Below, one piece after another: positions 34,679-43,779 of a DNA stretch of 64,000 nucleotides (positions are counted from its first letter, which is position 1; each line of letters starts with the position of its first letter). The position numbers and the translations under genes were made by a program. This DNA comes from Lacrimispora amygdalina (lineage in GTDB: Bacteria; Bacillota; Clostridia; Lachnospirales; Lachnospiraceae), in assembly GCF_003432035.1 (NCBI RefSeq), contig NZ_QOHO01000019.1, positions 1-64,000 of the forward strand, given 5' to 3'. Under the pieces are notes generated by a model. That model ran no database searches, was not told the DNA's origin, and saw nothing but the letters and a program-made list of their open reading frames with translations.

Positions 34679-35836
34679 TTACAACATCTCCACAAACGCA
34701 CCGGCTCTTGTTGAAAGCTGTCCGATATCTGCTGTTCCATAATCTGTTTCTAATTGGAGGTAAGGAATGTTTTTCTCTTTTAAAAATGTCTTTACGGTAT
34801 GAGATTCTACCGCATATGTATGACACGCCTGAAGAGTCATTTCCACTACCCCATCCACATGGAACTGTTCACACAGCCTTCCTAACAGTTCAAACCGGTT
34901 CGGATTGGGTGTCATAATGGAGCAGCCAATCTGCAGGTAGTGCTCTGCAATGTTGGTGATCGGATCTCCTTCTTCCAAACACTGCCGATCCATCTGCTTG
35001 GCTCCGGTACAGTTTTCATAAGCAACGACTACACCGCCTGCTTCTTCAATAACTTTAACCACCTTCTCCGTTACTCCTCCCATGGGGCATCCGGTGATGA
35101 GAATCCGGGGGGCATCTATAGATACCGGCCGTTCTCCTGCTTCATAGTCTGACTTTATTTGATTGATTGCATTTTGGATTTCTTCTGTTTTTTCCTTCCA
35201 GTCAAATTTAAACTGAGAACCAAATAGAATCTGAAGCTGGCGCAGACCCGTAATCGGAGGGGGACACAAGGTGCTTAACTCATACAGCTCTTTTAGAAGT
35301 CTCCGTTCTTCGTTGCGTTTATGAATGGCGTCTCTCAGCATATCATCGGTAATTGTGACACCAAAGTCTTTTTCTACCCGCTCTTTTAAGCGGACAATTT
35401 CTGACCGCCAAAGTGCCTTTGATTCCGGGGTAAACTGATTGCGGGGAAGCTGTAAAATATGTAAATTTTTCTTCTTGGCCAGCAGTTCATACATCTTTAC
35501 CTTGCCGTCACAGGTTGTTTCTCCTACCACCAGATCTGCAAAATACATATAAGGACATTTATCCGTAACTGCAAAGCCATAGCTTGATTTAATGAGCGGA
35601 CACAGATTGCCTGGCAGATCTTTTTCCGCATCAGGTATTGTCTCGTCACTGGTGGAACAAAGGCTTACGGATACCAGCCCCGCCGCCATGAATATCTCAA
35701 GAGGTGTGTAAGTACAAAACTGTCCCACCACTCCCTTGCCTGAATCTTTAATTCTCTTTACTGCAAGAAACCCGTTTTTTCTGGCCTCAGCAAAACTATC
35801 AAATACCTGGGGCAGTTCCTTTTTCATCTCTATCAT
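34679..35836 (-). CDS. Double-cubane-cluster anaerobic reductase (2-hydroxyacyl-CoA dehydratase-like)
   Basis: This 385-residue protein resembles the HgdB/YjiM-type family, members of which carry an [8Fe-9S] double-cubane cluster and take electrons from the activase next door. Cysteines appear at expected places: GQFCTYTPLEIFMAAG, LPGNLCPLIKSSYG, DKCPYMYFADLVVGETTC, and TLQACHTYAVE. It differs from true CoA dehydratases, which need two such subunits. The substrate of this class is not established. Start ATG 35836 has AAAGGAG 7 bases upstream. A polar amino acid ABC importer lies just upstream on the same strand. Confidence 0.88.
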   Translation of the reverse strand: MIEMKKELPQVFDSFAEARKNGFLAVKRIKDSGKGVVGQFCTYTPLEIFMAAGLVSVSLCSTSDETIPDAEKDLPGNLCPLIKSSYGFAVTDKCPYMYFADLVVGETTCDGKVKMYELLAKKKNLHILQLPRNQFTPESKALWRSEIVRLKERVEKDFGVTITDDMLRDAIHKRNEERRLLKELYELSTLCPPPITGLRQLQILFGSQFKFDWKEKTEEIQNAINQIKSDYEAGERPVSIDAPRILITGCPMGGVTEKVVKVIEEAGGVVVAYENCTGAKQMDRQCLEEGDPITNIAEHYLQIGCSIMTPNPNRFELLGRLCEQFHVDGVVEMTLQACHTYAVESHTVKTFLKEKNIPYLQLETDYGTADIGQLSTRAGAFVEML

Positions 35837-35888
35837 TGTAAGACTCCTTTCAAAAATGACCCTCTGATTCCCATAACAGAGAGATAAT

Positions 35889-36626
35889 TTATTTCAGATT
35901 ATAATCCAGAAAACGTTTCACTCTCTCATCTTCCGGGTTATCCAGTATCTCCTTTGGTGTCCCATCCGCAATGATGGTACCCTCTGCCATAAACAGGATT
36001 CTGGTGGCTATCCTCCGTGCAAACATAATCTCATGAGTAACAAGAATCATGGTAGAGCCATCTTCCGCTACTTTCTGAATGGTGTTTAACACCTCTCCTA
36101 CCAGCTCCGGGTCCAGCGCTGAGGTAGGTTCATCCAATAACAGCACCTCCGGATTAACAGCCAGAGCCCTGGCTATGCCTACCCGCTGCTGCTGGCCTCC
36201 GGAAAGCCTGGAAGGGAAAAAATCCTTCCGTTCCAGCATTCCAACCTTATCAAGCAGCCTTAAACTGATTTCCTGTGCTTCTTTTTTACTTTTTCCAGCC
36301 ACGGTTATCAAGGCTTCCATAATATTCTCAATGGCTGTTTTATTTTTGAATAAATTATAATTCTGAAAAACCATGGCAGAATGACTTCTCAGCTCCATAA
36401 TCTCTTTTTTAGAATGTTTCTTTGCATCAATCGAATGGCTGCCGATGCGGATGATTCCACCGGTTGGCTTTGTTAAATAGTTCAGGCACCGGAGCAATGT
36501 TGATTTTCCGGTTCCCGAGGGACCTAGTATCGCTACAATCTCACCTTTGTCAATGGATATATTAATATCTTTTAGAATATCTGTCTCTCCGTCAAACGAC
36601 TTCCATAAATGACTTATTTCAATCAT
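35889..36626 (-). CDS. Polar amino acid ABC importer ATP-binding protein
   Basis: This 245-residue ATPase of the GlnQ/HisP type has Walker A GPSGTGKSTLLRCLNYL, the signature [19 protein letters not shown], Walker B LLLDEPTSALDPELVGEVL, and the His switch VTHEIMFARRIA. It powers the importer formed with the TTG-started permease and the lipoprotein upstream. It lies 21 bases after the binding-protein gene and 52 bases before the double-cubane gene. Confidence 0.94.
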   Translation of the reverse strand: MIEISHLWKSFDGETDILKDINISIDKGEIVAILGPSGTGKSTLLRCLNYLTKPTGGIIRIGSHSIDAKKHSKKEIMELRSHSAMVFQNYNLFKNKTAIENIMEALITVAGKSKKEAQEISLRLLDKVGMLERKDFFPSRLSGGQQQRVGIARALAVNPEVLLLDEPTSALDPELVGEVLNTIQKVAEDGSTMILVTHEIMFARRIATRILFMAEGTIIADGTPKEILDNPEDERVKRFLDYNLK

Positions 36627-36647
36627 TTTCAGTACCTTTCCATCTGC

Positions 36648-37520
36648 TTATTCGTGTATCATCTTTGTCATATCGGAATACATCCATTTCGTAACAATTT
36701 TTGAAGTGGTTCCATCCTCCATCATTTTATCAAGTACCTGATTAACTTCCTCACAAAGCTCATTTCCTTTGTCATTTTTTTGAAAATAATAGGCCACGTT
36801 ATTGGCTAACAGTCTGTTATCCAGAATATGAAACTTCATGTTTTGAGTCTTTTCATATTTATGTACCAGGCTGTCTGTGGTAGCCATGGCATCGATCCGC
36901 TTTAGATACAGATCCTGATATCCGGTATCACTTGTTTCATAAACGACTACGTTCCAACCATATGTATCTGCCATTTTTTCCACAGACACCTGAGAGGCCT
37001 GCCCCTGTGTCACTCCAATAGTGACGTCTTTCAATGCTTCAAAAGTGTTGACATCTGACTTATCTTCGTTGACAATCACACACTGGGCATCACCATAATA
37101 TGGATGAGACGTGGTATACTTGTCCATTCTGGCTTTTGTAGTTGCAAAACAATTTGCTGCCACGTCTACACGTCCGGCATCCAGTTCGCCAAATAAAGAG
37201 GAAAATTCTGTCTGCTTAACTTCAATATCCCACCCAGTACGTTTTGCAATCTCACTCCACATCTCTGCATCAATTCCGGTCCAATCTTTTCCATCACTGC
37301 TCAGCAGACTGTAGGGCTCTCCTGTGCCTCCGGTAGCAATAATAACTTTACGCTTCCCTGCAGTACTCTCATTTGAACTGCTTTCTGCCACTGTGGCTTC
37401 TGATTTTACGCTTTCTTCTGCTGATTTCTTTCCATCTGCTGCTTTGGAAACAGCCTGACTGCTGCAACCAGAAAGGGTCACTGCCACAGCAGTGAAGAGA
37501 ATCGGTATCATTTTTTTCAT
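36648..37520 (-). CDS. Polar amino acid-binding lipoprotein
   Basis: This 290-residue SBP_bac_3 protein captures an amino acid or related solute. I choose ATG 37520, which gives a lipoprotein signal MKKMIPILFTAVAVTLSGCS with the lipid-modified Cys at about 19. The longer reading would add 16 residues from the upstream gene. GGAGG lies just upstream. A Ser/Glu/Lys linker (22-52) precedes the domain starting RKVIIATGGTGEPYS. The ligand is unknown. The order permease-SBP-ATPase is normal for this family. Confidence 0.92.
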   Translation of the reverse strand: MKKMIPILFTAVAVTLSGCSSQAVSKAADGKKSAEESVKSEATVAESSSNESTAGKRKVIIATGGTGEPYSLLSSDGKDWTGIDAEMWSEIAKRTGWDIEVKQTEFSSLFGELDAGRVDVAANCFATTKARMDKYTTSHPYYGDAQCVIVNEDKSDVNTFEALKDVTIGVTQGQASQVSVEKMADTYGWNVVVYETSDTGYQDLYLKRIDAMATTDSLVHKYEKTQNMKFHILDNRLLANNVAYYFQKNDKGNELCEEVNQVLDKMMEDGTTSKIVTKWMYSDMTKMIHE

Positions 37521-37549
37521 TTCCATTTCCTCCCAATTTAAATTCATCA

Positions 37550-38212
37550 TTAGTACATTTCCATGCATTTTCTATCCATAATCTTATGAAGATGAGAAAA
37601 TCCCAGCACTAAAAGCCAGTAAATAATCATGACCGCCAGATAAATCTCAAAGTAACGAAAGGACTGCGCGCCCTCGCTCTTGGCCTGCCCCATGATATCT
37701 CTGACACCAAGCATGAATGCAAGAGATGTGGCTTTTAAAAGATTAATCAAATCATTAAACAGTGCCGGCAATGAAACACGAAATGCCTGAGGCAGAACGA
37801 TTCTTCTGATTGTCTGAAGTTCTGACATGCCTAACATAGCGGCGGCTTCCTTCTGACCTGAATCAACCGAAAGAAGGGCTCCCCGAATGCTTTCTGACAT
37901 AAAGGCACCGGTATTCAGACTTAAAACCAATGCCACTGCCGTCAACGGCTTCATGTTCAGAATAATTTCACTGACCCGCGCCAGTCCATAGTAAAAAAAA
38001 TATAGCTGGGCCACCAGAGGAGTCCCTCTTAATATCGACAAATAAAAACGGGTAATCGGATAAAAAATCCTGATCTTGTAATATGCGATCACTGCTATTG
38101 TAACGCCAATGATAATGGAAAAAACGGCAGCCGTCAGGGTCAGCAAAAGCGTCACCTGTAATTTTGATGCAATAATTGGAAATACGCTAAAAAAATAAGA
38201 TAAGTCAAACAA
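37550..38212 (-). CDS. Polar amino acid ABC importer permease
   Basis: This 220-residue HisM/GlnP-type membrane subunit has about five hydrophobic segments and the EAA loop GQKEAAAMLGMSELQTIRRIVL. Family signature: YLSILRGTPLVAQLYFFYYG. The start is TTG at 38210-38212 (first residues MFDLSYFF), supported by AAGGAG 8 bases upstream; no ATG fits. The 3' end runs past the SBP ribosome site, so the genes are coupled. Confidence 0.92.
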   Translation of the reverse strand: MFDLSYFFSVFPIIASKLQVTLLLTLTAAVFSIIIGVTIAVIAYYKIRIFYPITRFYLSILRGTPLVAQLYFFYYGLARVSEIILNMKPLTAVALVLSLNTGAFMSESIRGALLSVDSGQKEAAAMLGMSELQTIRRIVLPQAFRVSLPALFNDLINLLKATSLAFMLGVRDIMGQAKSEGAQSFRYFEIYLAVMIIYWLLVLGFSHLHKIMDRKCMEMY

Positions 38213-38248
38213 ATTATGGGCTCCTTAATCTTTTTTCAATTTAGCATA

Positions 38249-38277
38249 ATTATAGCATTACACCATATGCGAAACAA
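38249..38277 (-). promoter_or_regulatory. Sigma-A promoter of the amino acid ABC / double-cubane operon
   Basis: The minus strand has TTGTTT (38272-38277), a 17-base spacer and TATAAT (38249-38254), 37 bases before the TTG start. Confidence 0.78.
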
Positions 38278-38363
38278 ATTCAAAATATGTATTAATCTTT
38301 CTCCTATCTATACGGAATACCAATATATAAAAGTGTCTTCACTTCAAAGCCATAGAATAACGC

Positions 38364-38393
38364 AAAAAGAGCGTGCTGCAAACAGCACGTTCT
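38364..38393 (-). terminator. Intrinsic terminator of the truncated regulator gene
   Basis: The minus strand forms AGAACGTGCTG paired with CAGCACGCTCT around a TTTG loop and then runs into TTTTT. It lies downstream of the 38410-38976 frame. Confidence 0.82.
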
Positions 38394-38409
38394 ATTTGAA
38401 TGATACGAT

Positions 38410-38976
38410 TTACCCGCGGGTAACTTCTGATTTGTGCCCCTCTTCGTCGAGAAACAACAGCTCGTAATATTTTTTTGGCCGCCCTTTGCTGTTGTCCCGT
38501 TTTTCAAATACCGTTTGTACGTATTTTTTTTCTTCGATTTTGTTAAGGATACGGTTTGCACCTCTGACGGTGATGGACAGGCATTGGGCAACATCCTCTG
38601 AGGATAATTTATTTGTTCTCATAATTTCTGCATAGGATATAATTCTCTGTAAATTGATGTTGTTTATTCCCATACGTTTGATGGTCTCCTTTATGGTCTC
38701 TTTCACGTTTTCCAAAGTGGGCCGTATTAAGATGTACCTTACCCCGTGCTTTTTAAGTTCAGGAACAAAGTGGCCAAACGCCGTGATGGACAGGTCTGTT
38801 TTCTTCTCTTCCCACAAAGTTATATGGTTTTCCAGCATTGTTTCCACCCGTTCCAGCAGATCGCCGCTGTCAACAGGCTTTCCTTCATGAGTCAGATATT
38901 TTTGGAATTCACTGAAAGAATCGATAACATATGCATGGCAGGCAGCCAATCCCGAAGTCTGGAAAACAAAATTCAT
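38410..38976 (-). pseudogene. N-terminally truncated helix-turn-helix regulator
   Basis: This 188-residue frame carries a middle segment (LENHITLWEEKKTDLSITAF) and a C-terminal winged helix (NKLSSEDVAQCLSITVRGAN, RGRPKKYYELL-like end). Similar regulators I recall are clearly longer at the N terminus. The frame begins where the oppositely oriented crotonase fragment starts, so the 5' part seems lost. The remaining DNA-binding half could still be expressed. No confident ribosome site was seen before its ATG. Confidence 0.55.
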
Positions 38977-39382
38977 GGATTGGCCGAAGAAACGTAAACT
39001 GGAAATGTATCAGGAATCGTTGAGAATGATTGAAAATATGATCTTTTGTATAGACATCCCCACAATTGGGGCGATTAATGGATCAGGATCACATTGGCAA
39101 ATGGGAACATTATGCGATATTACAATTTGTGCTGAAGGTACAGACTTTTTTGATGCTCATTACCTGGGCGGTGTATCTCCTGGTGATGGAATCGTCTTAA
39201 CACTTCAGAATTTAACAGGCATCAAAAGAGCTGCATTTTGCGCATATACCGGTAGGAATATGAATTCCCAGACGGCATTAGACCTGGGTATAGTCAGTGA
39301 AGTACTGCCGAATGAAAAGCTTCTTACACGCGCCTGGGAACTCGCAGAGATGATAATGCAGGGAGCCGTTGCAAATAAGTAA
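38975..39382 (+). pseudogene. Crotonase (enoyl-CoA hydratase family) fragment
   Basis: This 135-residue frame matches the middle of crotonase-fold proteins: LRMIENMIFCIDIPTIGAIN, then CDITICAEGTDFFDAHYLGG, VSPGDGIVL and ALDLGIVSEVLPNEKLLTRA. Complete members are about 250-280 residues, so both the first 60-80 residues, with the first oxyanion-hole strand, and the C-terminal helices are missing. The 5' end abuts the truncated regulator and the 3' end runs into a long hairpin. It is a non-functional remnant. Confidence 0.75.
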
Positions 39383-39407
39383 TATCACTTATTTTGCAAC
39401 GGCTCCC
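39361..39407. repeat. Long near-perfect hairpin after the citC gene
   Basis: GGGAGCCGTTGCAAATAAGT pairs with a 21-base right arm across AATATC, with one bulged base. It lies between the crotonase fragment and the citC end. No T tract follows on either strand, so it may be a factor-dependent or RNA-stabilising end of the cit operon transcript. Confidence 0.8.
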
Positions 39408-39415
39408 CGTTATAC

Positions 39416-40411
39416 TTATGATCTTCGTGTTAAAAAATTCCATGTCGTTTCCGGCACCAGTCTTTGCACGTCCTGGAACCTGCCTTTCCTGACAGCTTCT
39501 CTGACTCTCGAAGCGCTGATGACTTCTTCTCCCTGTGTTTTTCGTTCAATTTCTATGACTTCTATACCATACTCAGGAAGAATCTGTTTCATTGCTGTAT
39601 TATAAGAGCCGGTTACCCTGCATATAGGCTCTGTTCCTGCAAAGCGTCTGGTTATGCTAAGAGGAGGGGCAATCTTTTGTGCAAACAGTTCCAAATCAAA
39701 TTCACAATTGGCTTCATTGGCAAACACTTTTTCTTTCAAATAATAAGTGGGAAAAGTGGCAGCAGAAACCATATAATCAGACGCCTGATGAACAATGACT
39801 CTCTTTAAATCTTCCGTTCCCTTTAAAACCATCTGATATCGGTCTTTCGCGCTGTAAAAGGTCCGCTTATCCGATAATACAAACACATGCAAATAGTCAC
39901 ACTGCTTCAAAGCTTCTTCTATTAAATACCGGTGTCCAAGTGTAAACGGATTACAGTTGGCTACAACAGCGCCAACTATTTTCCCATAATCTTTGGCATC
40001 GATTGGTGTTATTTTCTGTATTGCCTGTATGAATTTTTCAAATCCCTGTTTTTCATTCTCCATAAACAATACAGATTTTGTACGGAACACGGTATAAAAT
40101 CCTAAACTTTTAAACATTTCCTCATTCTTTGGTTTTGTATATAGGACAAGCCTGCTTCTTCCATGCTCAAACTCATACTGAATCAGCTGGGAAACCACGC
40201 TGCCGGATAATCCTTCTCCAAGATGAAGAGGATCCACTGCAATGCACTTTAACACATTCTCTTCCACGGAACCTGCTGCAATGATTTTGTAATCATCATC
40301 AAGTACACACGCACTATATTCAATCCCCTCATCATAATTAAGATCCTGACCGGCTAAAAATTGTTTTAATTCTTCCAGTGCACGGCCCTGAAACGGTCTT
40401 CCTTCCAGCAT
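39416..40411 (-). CDS. citC: [Citrate (pro-3S)-lyase] ligase
   Basis: CitC acetylates the prosthetic group of CitD to make the lyase active. I choose ATG 40411 (MLEGRPFQGRALEELKQF, 331 residues) downstream of AGCAGG and 10 bases after citG. A GNAT-like N-terminal half is followed by a nucleotidyltransferase domain with VGAVVANCNPFTLGHRYLIE (TLGH motif) and ASRVREAVRKG. It is the last gene of the operon. Confidence 0.93.
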   Translation of the reverse strand: MLEGRPFQGRALEELKQFLAGQDLNYDEGIEYSACVLDDDYKIIAAGSVEENVLKCIAVDPLHLGEGLSGSVVSQLIQYEFEHGRSRLVLYTKPKNEEMFKSLGFYTVFRTKSVLFMENEKQGFEKFIQAIQKITPIDAKDYGKIVGAVVANCNPFTLGHRYLIEEALKQCDYLHVFVLSDKRTFYSAKDRYQMVLKGTEDLKRVIVHQASDYMVSAATFPTYYLKEKVFANEANCEFDLELFAQKIAPPLSITRRFAGTEPICRVTGSYNTAMKQILPEYGIEVIEIERKTQGEEVISASRVREAVRKGRFQDVQRLVPETTWNFLTRRS

Positions 40412-40421
40412 AGTTACCTGC

Positions 40422-41312
40422 TCACTTTCCTGCCCAGGCCTCCTCAATTTCAGATAAAAAGATAGCGGCCGCCAGCAAATCGGCACACCCGCCGCTGCTA
40501 TAATTTTTGTGAATAAAATAGGTGTCCAGCTTTGTCAGCTCCTCTATTGCACCTTTGGAATAGGCACCGCCCGAGAGCAAAAACTCCTTTGACAGCTTCT
40601 GCACTTCCTTAAGCCCCTCACTCTTGCACCTGGACAGGATATTTCCATCCTCCACCTGACTCATCAGGGTAAACAGCGCCTGGATTTTCACCAGATTCCA
40701 GTTCCTTCCTTCTTTCTTTCCCTGTCTTATAACCGGTAAAGCCAGGTTTATGACTGAAGGATAACCATCTGCCGCCTCTCCCCTGATTCCTCTGGAGCCA
40801 TAAGTACATAAATTCTTTTTGCCATGGGTATCTCCGCTGTTCTGGATCTGAATCAGGTCAAGTTCATTTAATAAAATATTCTTAACCATTTTTTGTTCCT
40901 GCACAATCAGACTGCTGATGGACACCTGACCATACTTTTTATAACAGATTCCAGCAGCCGCACATAAGATACCCATGGTGAACACGGCTCCTTTATGGGT
41001 ATTGATCTGTCCAGTTGCTTCATACATCGCCTCTTCCGCCTGAATACCAATTTGCCGGATCTTCAGAAAGCAGCCTTCTGGTTTTTCAGACATCTGAATC
41101 CCTGTTTCGGCGAATTTCCAGAAATATGGGATCAGAGCATCTGCACTTCTCTGAAAAGTAAGCAGATTCATATCCCGATGAGCTCCATTACTCAATGAAT
41201 CCACCAGTCCCGGCTTTGGAGCTGTATCAACTTCCTCTAACAGTGCCAGTCCCGCCATATTCCCCAGCCAGACGGTATAATTTTCCCATTTCTTCTTATC
41301 TGTTTCTATCAT
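40422..41312 (-). CDS. citG: Triphosphoribosyl-dephospho-CoA synthase
   Basis: CitG makes the precursor of the acyl-carrier prosthetic group. This 296-residue protein has family motifs TAPKPGLVDSLSNGAHRDMN, INTHKGAVFTMGILCAAAGI, and DTHGKKNLCTYGSRGIRGEA. Its start (ATG 41312) directly follows the citF stop as TAGATG, with no clear ribosome site, so translation is coupled. A separate citX gene was not found in the window. Confidence 0.93.
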   Translation of the reverse strand: MIETDKKKWENYTVWLGNMAGLALLEEVDTAPKPGLVDSLSNGAHRDMNLLTFQRSADALIPYFWKFAETGIQMSEKPEGCFLKIRQIGIQAEEAMYEATGQINTHKGAVFTMGILCAAAGICYKKYGQVSISSLIVQEQKMVKNILLNELDLIQIQNSGDTHGKKNLCTYGSRGIRGEAADGYPSVINLALPVIRQGKKEGRNWNLVKIQALFTLMSQVEDGNILSRCKSEGLKEVQKLSKEFLLSGGAYSKGAIEELTKLDTYFIHKNYSSGGCADLLAAAIFLSEIEEAWAGK

Positions 41313-42875
41313 CTAATTATCAGCAAAGGTATATTCTTTCACCTTGCGTACTACATCTAATATGGTTCCATCACGGCTTTCGATAATACCCACAACCTTA
41401 TCATCAAATTCCACTTTTTCAGGTTCTCCTGCTATGGAATAGGCAATATCACGGAGTTCCTCAATTGTTTTAAAAGGAAGATCGACTCCTTTCATGCAGT
41501 CAATTAAATCCTGCCGCTTCGGATTGATGGCAATTCCATAATCAGTCACTACTACATCAATACTTTCCCCCGGAGTGGTCACCGCAGTAACTTCCGTGCA
41601 GACAGCCGGAATTCTCCCCTGTAACAGAGGAACGATGACTATGGCACACTTGGCACCGGCAGCAGTGTCCGGATGGCCTCCCTGTGCTCCGGTTATCTCT
41701 CCGTCTGATCCAACCACTACATTGCAGTTGAAATTCACATCTACTTCAAGAGCAGCCAGTATAACAAAATCCAGTTTATTGACAACCGCACCTTTATTAA
41801 AGGGATTTGCATATTCTCCGGCAGAAATACGGAAGTGTTTCAAATCTTTTACCGACTCTACTGCATCAAGATCAAAATCCTGGGTATCCAGAAGACAGTC
41901 TACCTGATTATTTGCTAACAGATCACACATCGGCTTCGTCAGACCCCCAACACCGAAACGCATGCGGATGTTGCGTTCCTTCATGATTTTAGCAAGTGAA
42001 ATAGTAGAAGCAATGGATGCACCTCCCACACCGGTCTGATAAGAAAATCCATCTTTAAAATATGGAGTATTTACAACAAACCGGGTGCAGTAATCAGCCA
42101 TCATCAGCTTTCTCATATCGGTGGTGGGTTTTGCAGCACCTGTGGCAATTTTTTCCGGATTTCCAATGGCATCTACCACCACTACATAATCAACTTTTGT
42201 CATGCTGATATGTGCAGGAAAATTGGGGAAAGGTACCAGGCAGTCTGTAATTGCTACGACCTGATCCGCATAATCTCCATCTACAAGTGCATAAGAAAGT
42301 ACACCGCAGTTACTCTTGCCTCCGATTCCCCGGCAATTGCCGTAATCGTCGCAGGTAGGTGCGCCGATAAATGCAATGTCAATTCTGGTTTCTCCGCTTT
42401 CAATGGCACGGACACGGCCTCCATGAGAACGCATGATAGCCAATCCTTTTAATTTACCCGAGGAAATTGCCTGTCCGATTTTTCCTCTGACTCCGGAGGA
42501 CTGGATATTCGTTATGGTTCCATCTTCAATATATGGAACAATTGGGTCGTGGGCTTTCCCAAGGGAGCTGGCACAAATGGTGATATCTTTAATCCCCAGC
42601 CGGTGTACCTCTTCCATTACCATATTAACGATGTAGTCGCCTTCCCGGAAGTGATGATGAAAGCCAAGAGTCATACCGTCTTTTATGTTGCATTTAATCA
42701 GTACATCATGAATACTGTCTGCTAATTTACTCTTTGTATTATCACTCACGCATCTGGTTACCGGACCATCCTTTTTATAAGTATATCCGTCTCTGTAGTG
42801 AATACCCTGGAATACTTCCTTTCCAGTGGCTTTTAGAATTTCATCCGGGATATCCCTTCCTACTGCATTTATCAT
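41313..42875 (-). CDS. citF: Citrate lyase-type alpha subunit (CoA-transferase)
   Basis: This 520-residue subunit swaps the acetyl group on the carrier protein for the hydroxy acid substrate. I choose ATG 42875 (MINAVGRDIPDEILKATG), just after GGGGGATTTG and the citE stop. Landmarks are MTLGFHHHFREGDYIVNMVM, IGAPTCDDYGNCRG, and EITGAQGGHPDTAAGAKC. It may act on citrate or on a related hydroxy acid such as citramalate. Neighbours are citE and citG. Confidence 0.92.
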   Translation of the reverse strand: MINAVGRDIPDEILKATGKEVFQGIHYRDGYTYKKDGPVTRCVSDNTKSKLADSIHDVLIKCNIKDGMTLGFHHHFREGDYIVNMVMEEVHRLGIKDITICASSLGKAHDPIVPYIEDGTITNIQSSGVRGKIGQAISSGKLKGLAIMRSHGGRVRAIESGETRIDIAFIGAPTCDDYGNCRGIGGKSNCGVLSYALVDGDYADQVVAITDCLVPFPNFPAHISMTKVDYVVVVDAIGNPEKIATGAAKPTTDMRKLMMADYCTRFVVNTPYFKDGFSYQTGVGGASIASTISLAKIMKERNIRMRFGVGGLTKPMCDLLANNQVDCLLDTQDFDLDAVESVKDLKHFRISAGEYANPFNKGAVVNKLDFVILAALEVDVNFNCNVVVGSDGEITGAQGGHPDTAAGAKCAIVIVPLLQGRIPAVCTEVTAVTTPGESIDVVVTDYGIAINPKRQDLIDCMKGVDLPFKTIEELRDIAYSIAGEPEKVEFDDKVVGIIESRDGTILDVVRKVKEYTFADN

Positions 42876-42876
42876 T

Positions 42877-43779
42877 TTACAAATCCCCCTTATATACGCC
42901 CGACGCTTTAGCCATATAAATGGTACGTATTGCACCGTCATAAAATGCGATATCTATCATTTTTCCGTCAACGGTAAATACACCGATTCCCTTTGCCTTC
43001 TTATCATCTATTTCTTTTACTACCTTTTCTGCAAAGATAATGTCCTTAAGCGTCGGTGTGAATATTTCATGTACGATGCTGATCTGTCTTGGATTTATAA
43101 TTGATTTTCCGTCAAATCCCATCAAATGAATAGATTCAACTTCTTTGCGGAAGCCTTCCATATCATTTAGATTGGTATACACGGTATCAAAGCACTGGAC
43201 ACCAGCCGCTCTTGCTGCTATGATCATGTTCTGCCTTGCACCCATGAGTTCCAGACCGGTTCCGGTAATATGTGTCTGTAAATCTTTGGTGTAATCACCG
43301 CCGGAAAGGGCGATGCCAAAAAGTCTTTCTGAGGACTCACAGATCTCAAGAACCTTCATTACTCCCCTGGCTGATTCAATGGCTGCCATGATAAGAGTTT
43401 TTCCTTCCGGAATATGAAACTCTTTTTCTGCTGCAGCCACAGCTTCCTCAACCAGCTTCACATCCTCAGCCCGTTCCGTTTTTGGTATCCGGATGGAATC
43501 GCATCCGCCTGCTACCGCACAGCGGATATCTTCCTTCCAATAAGGGGTATCCAGAGCATTGATGCGGACCACCCGTTCACACCCGTGGTAATTTATTTCT
43601 TTCAGTGCATGATAAAGGGAAAAACGTGCAGCATCCTTTTGGTTTTCGGCCACTGCATCCTCTAAATCCAGCATAATGGAATCCGGCTTATAAATATAGG
43701 GATCTTTGATTAAACCCGGCTTCTGGGCATTTAAAAACATCATGGTTCTTCTTAATCGTTTCTTTTCCGGATTCCTCAT
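42877..43779 (-). CDS. citE: Citrate lyase-type beta subunit
   Basis: This 300-residue protein is the aldol-cleaving subunit (CitE/HpcH-aldolase family). I choose ATG 43779 (MRNPEKKRLRRTMMFLNAQK), overlapping citD by 4 bases (ATGA) after GGGGAGGAGC. The active-site region shows DSIMLDLEDAVAENQKDAAR and AAIESARGVMKVLEI, then ALSGGDYTKDLQ. It splits acyl-carrier hydroxy acid into a 2-oxoacid and acetyl-carrier. Confidence 0.93.
   Translation of the reverse strand: MRNPEKKRLRRTMMFLNAQKPGLIKDPYIYKPDSIMLDLEDAVAENQKDAARFSLYHALKEINYHGCERVVRINALDTPYWKEDIRCAVAGGCDSIRIPKTERAEDVKLVEEAVAAAEKEFHIPEGKTLIMAAIESARGVMKVLEICESSERLFGIALSGGDYTKDLQTHITGTGLELMGARQNMIIAARAAGVQCFDTVYTNLNDMEGFRKEVESIHLMGFDGKSIINPRQISIVHEIFTPTLKDIIFAEKVVKEIDDKKAKGIGVFTVDGKMIDIAFYDGAIRTIYMAKASGVYKGDL

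Noticed and set aside
41313-43779. Direct call of a citramalate lyase instead of citrate lyase
   Set aside because: Sequence motifs do not separate the two; the substrate is therefore left open and discussed as a finding.
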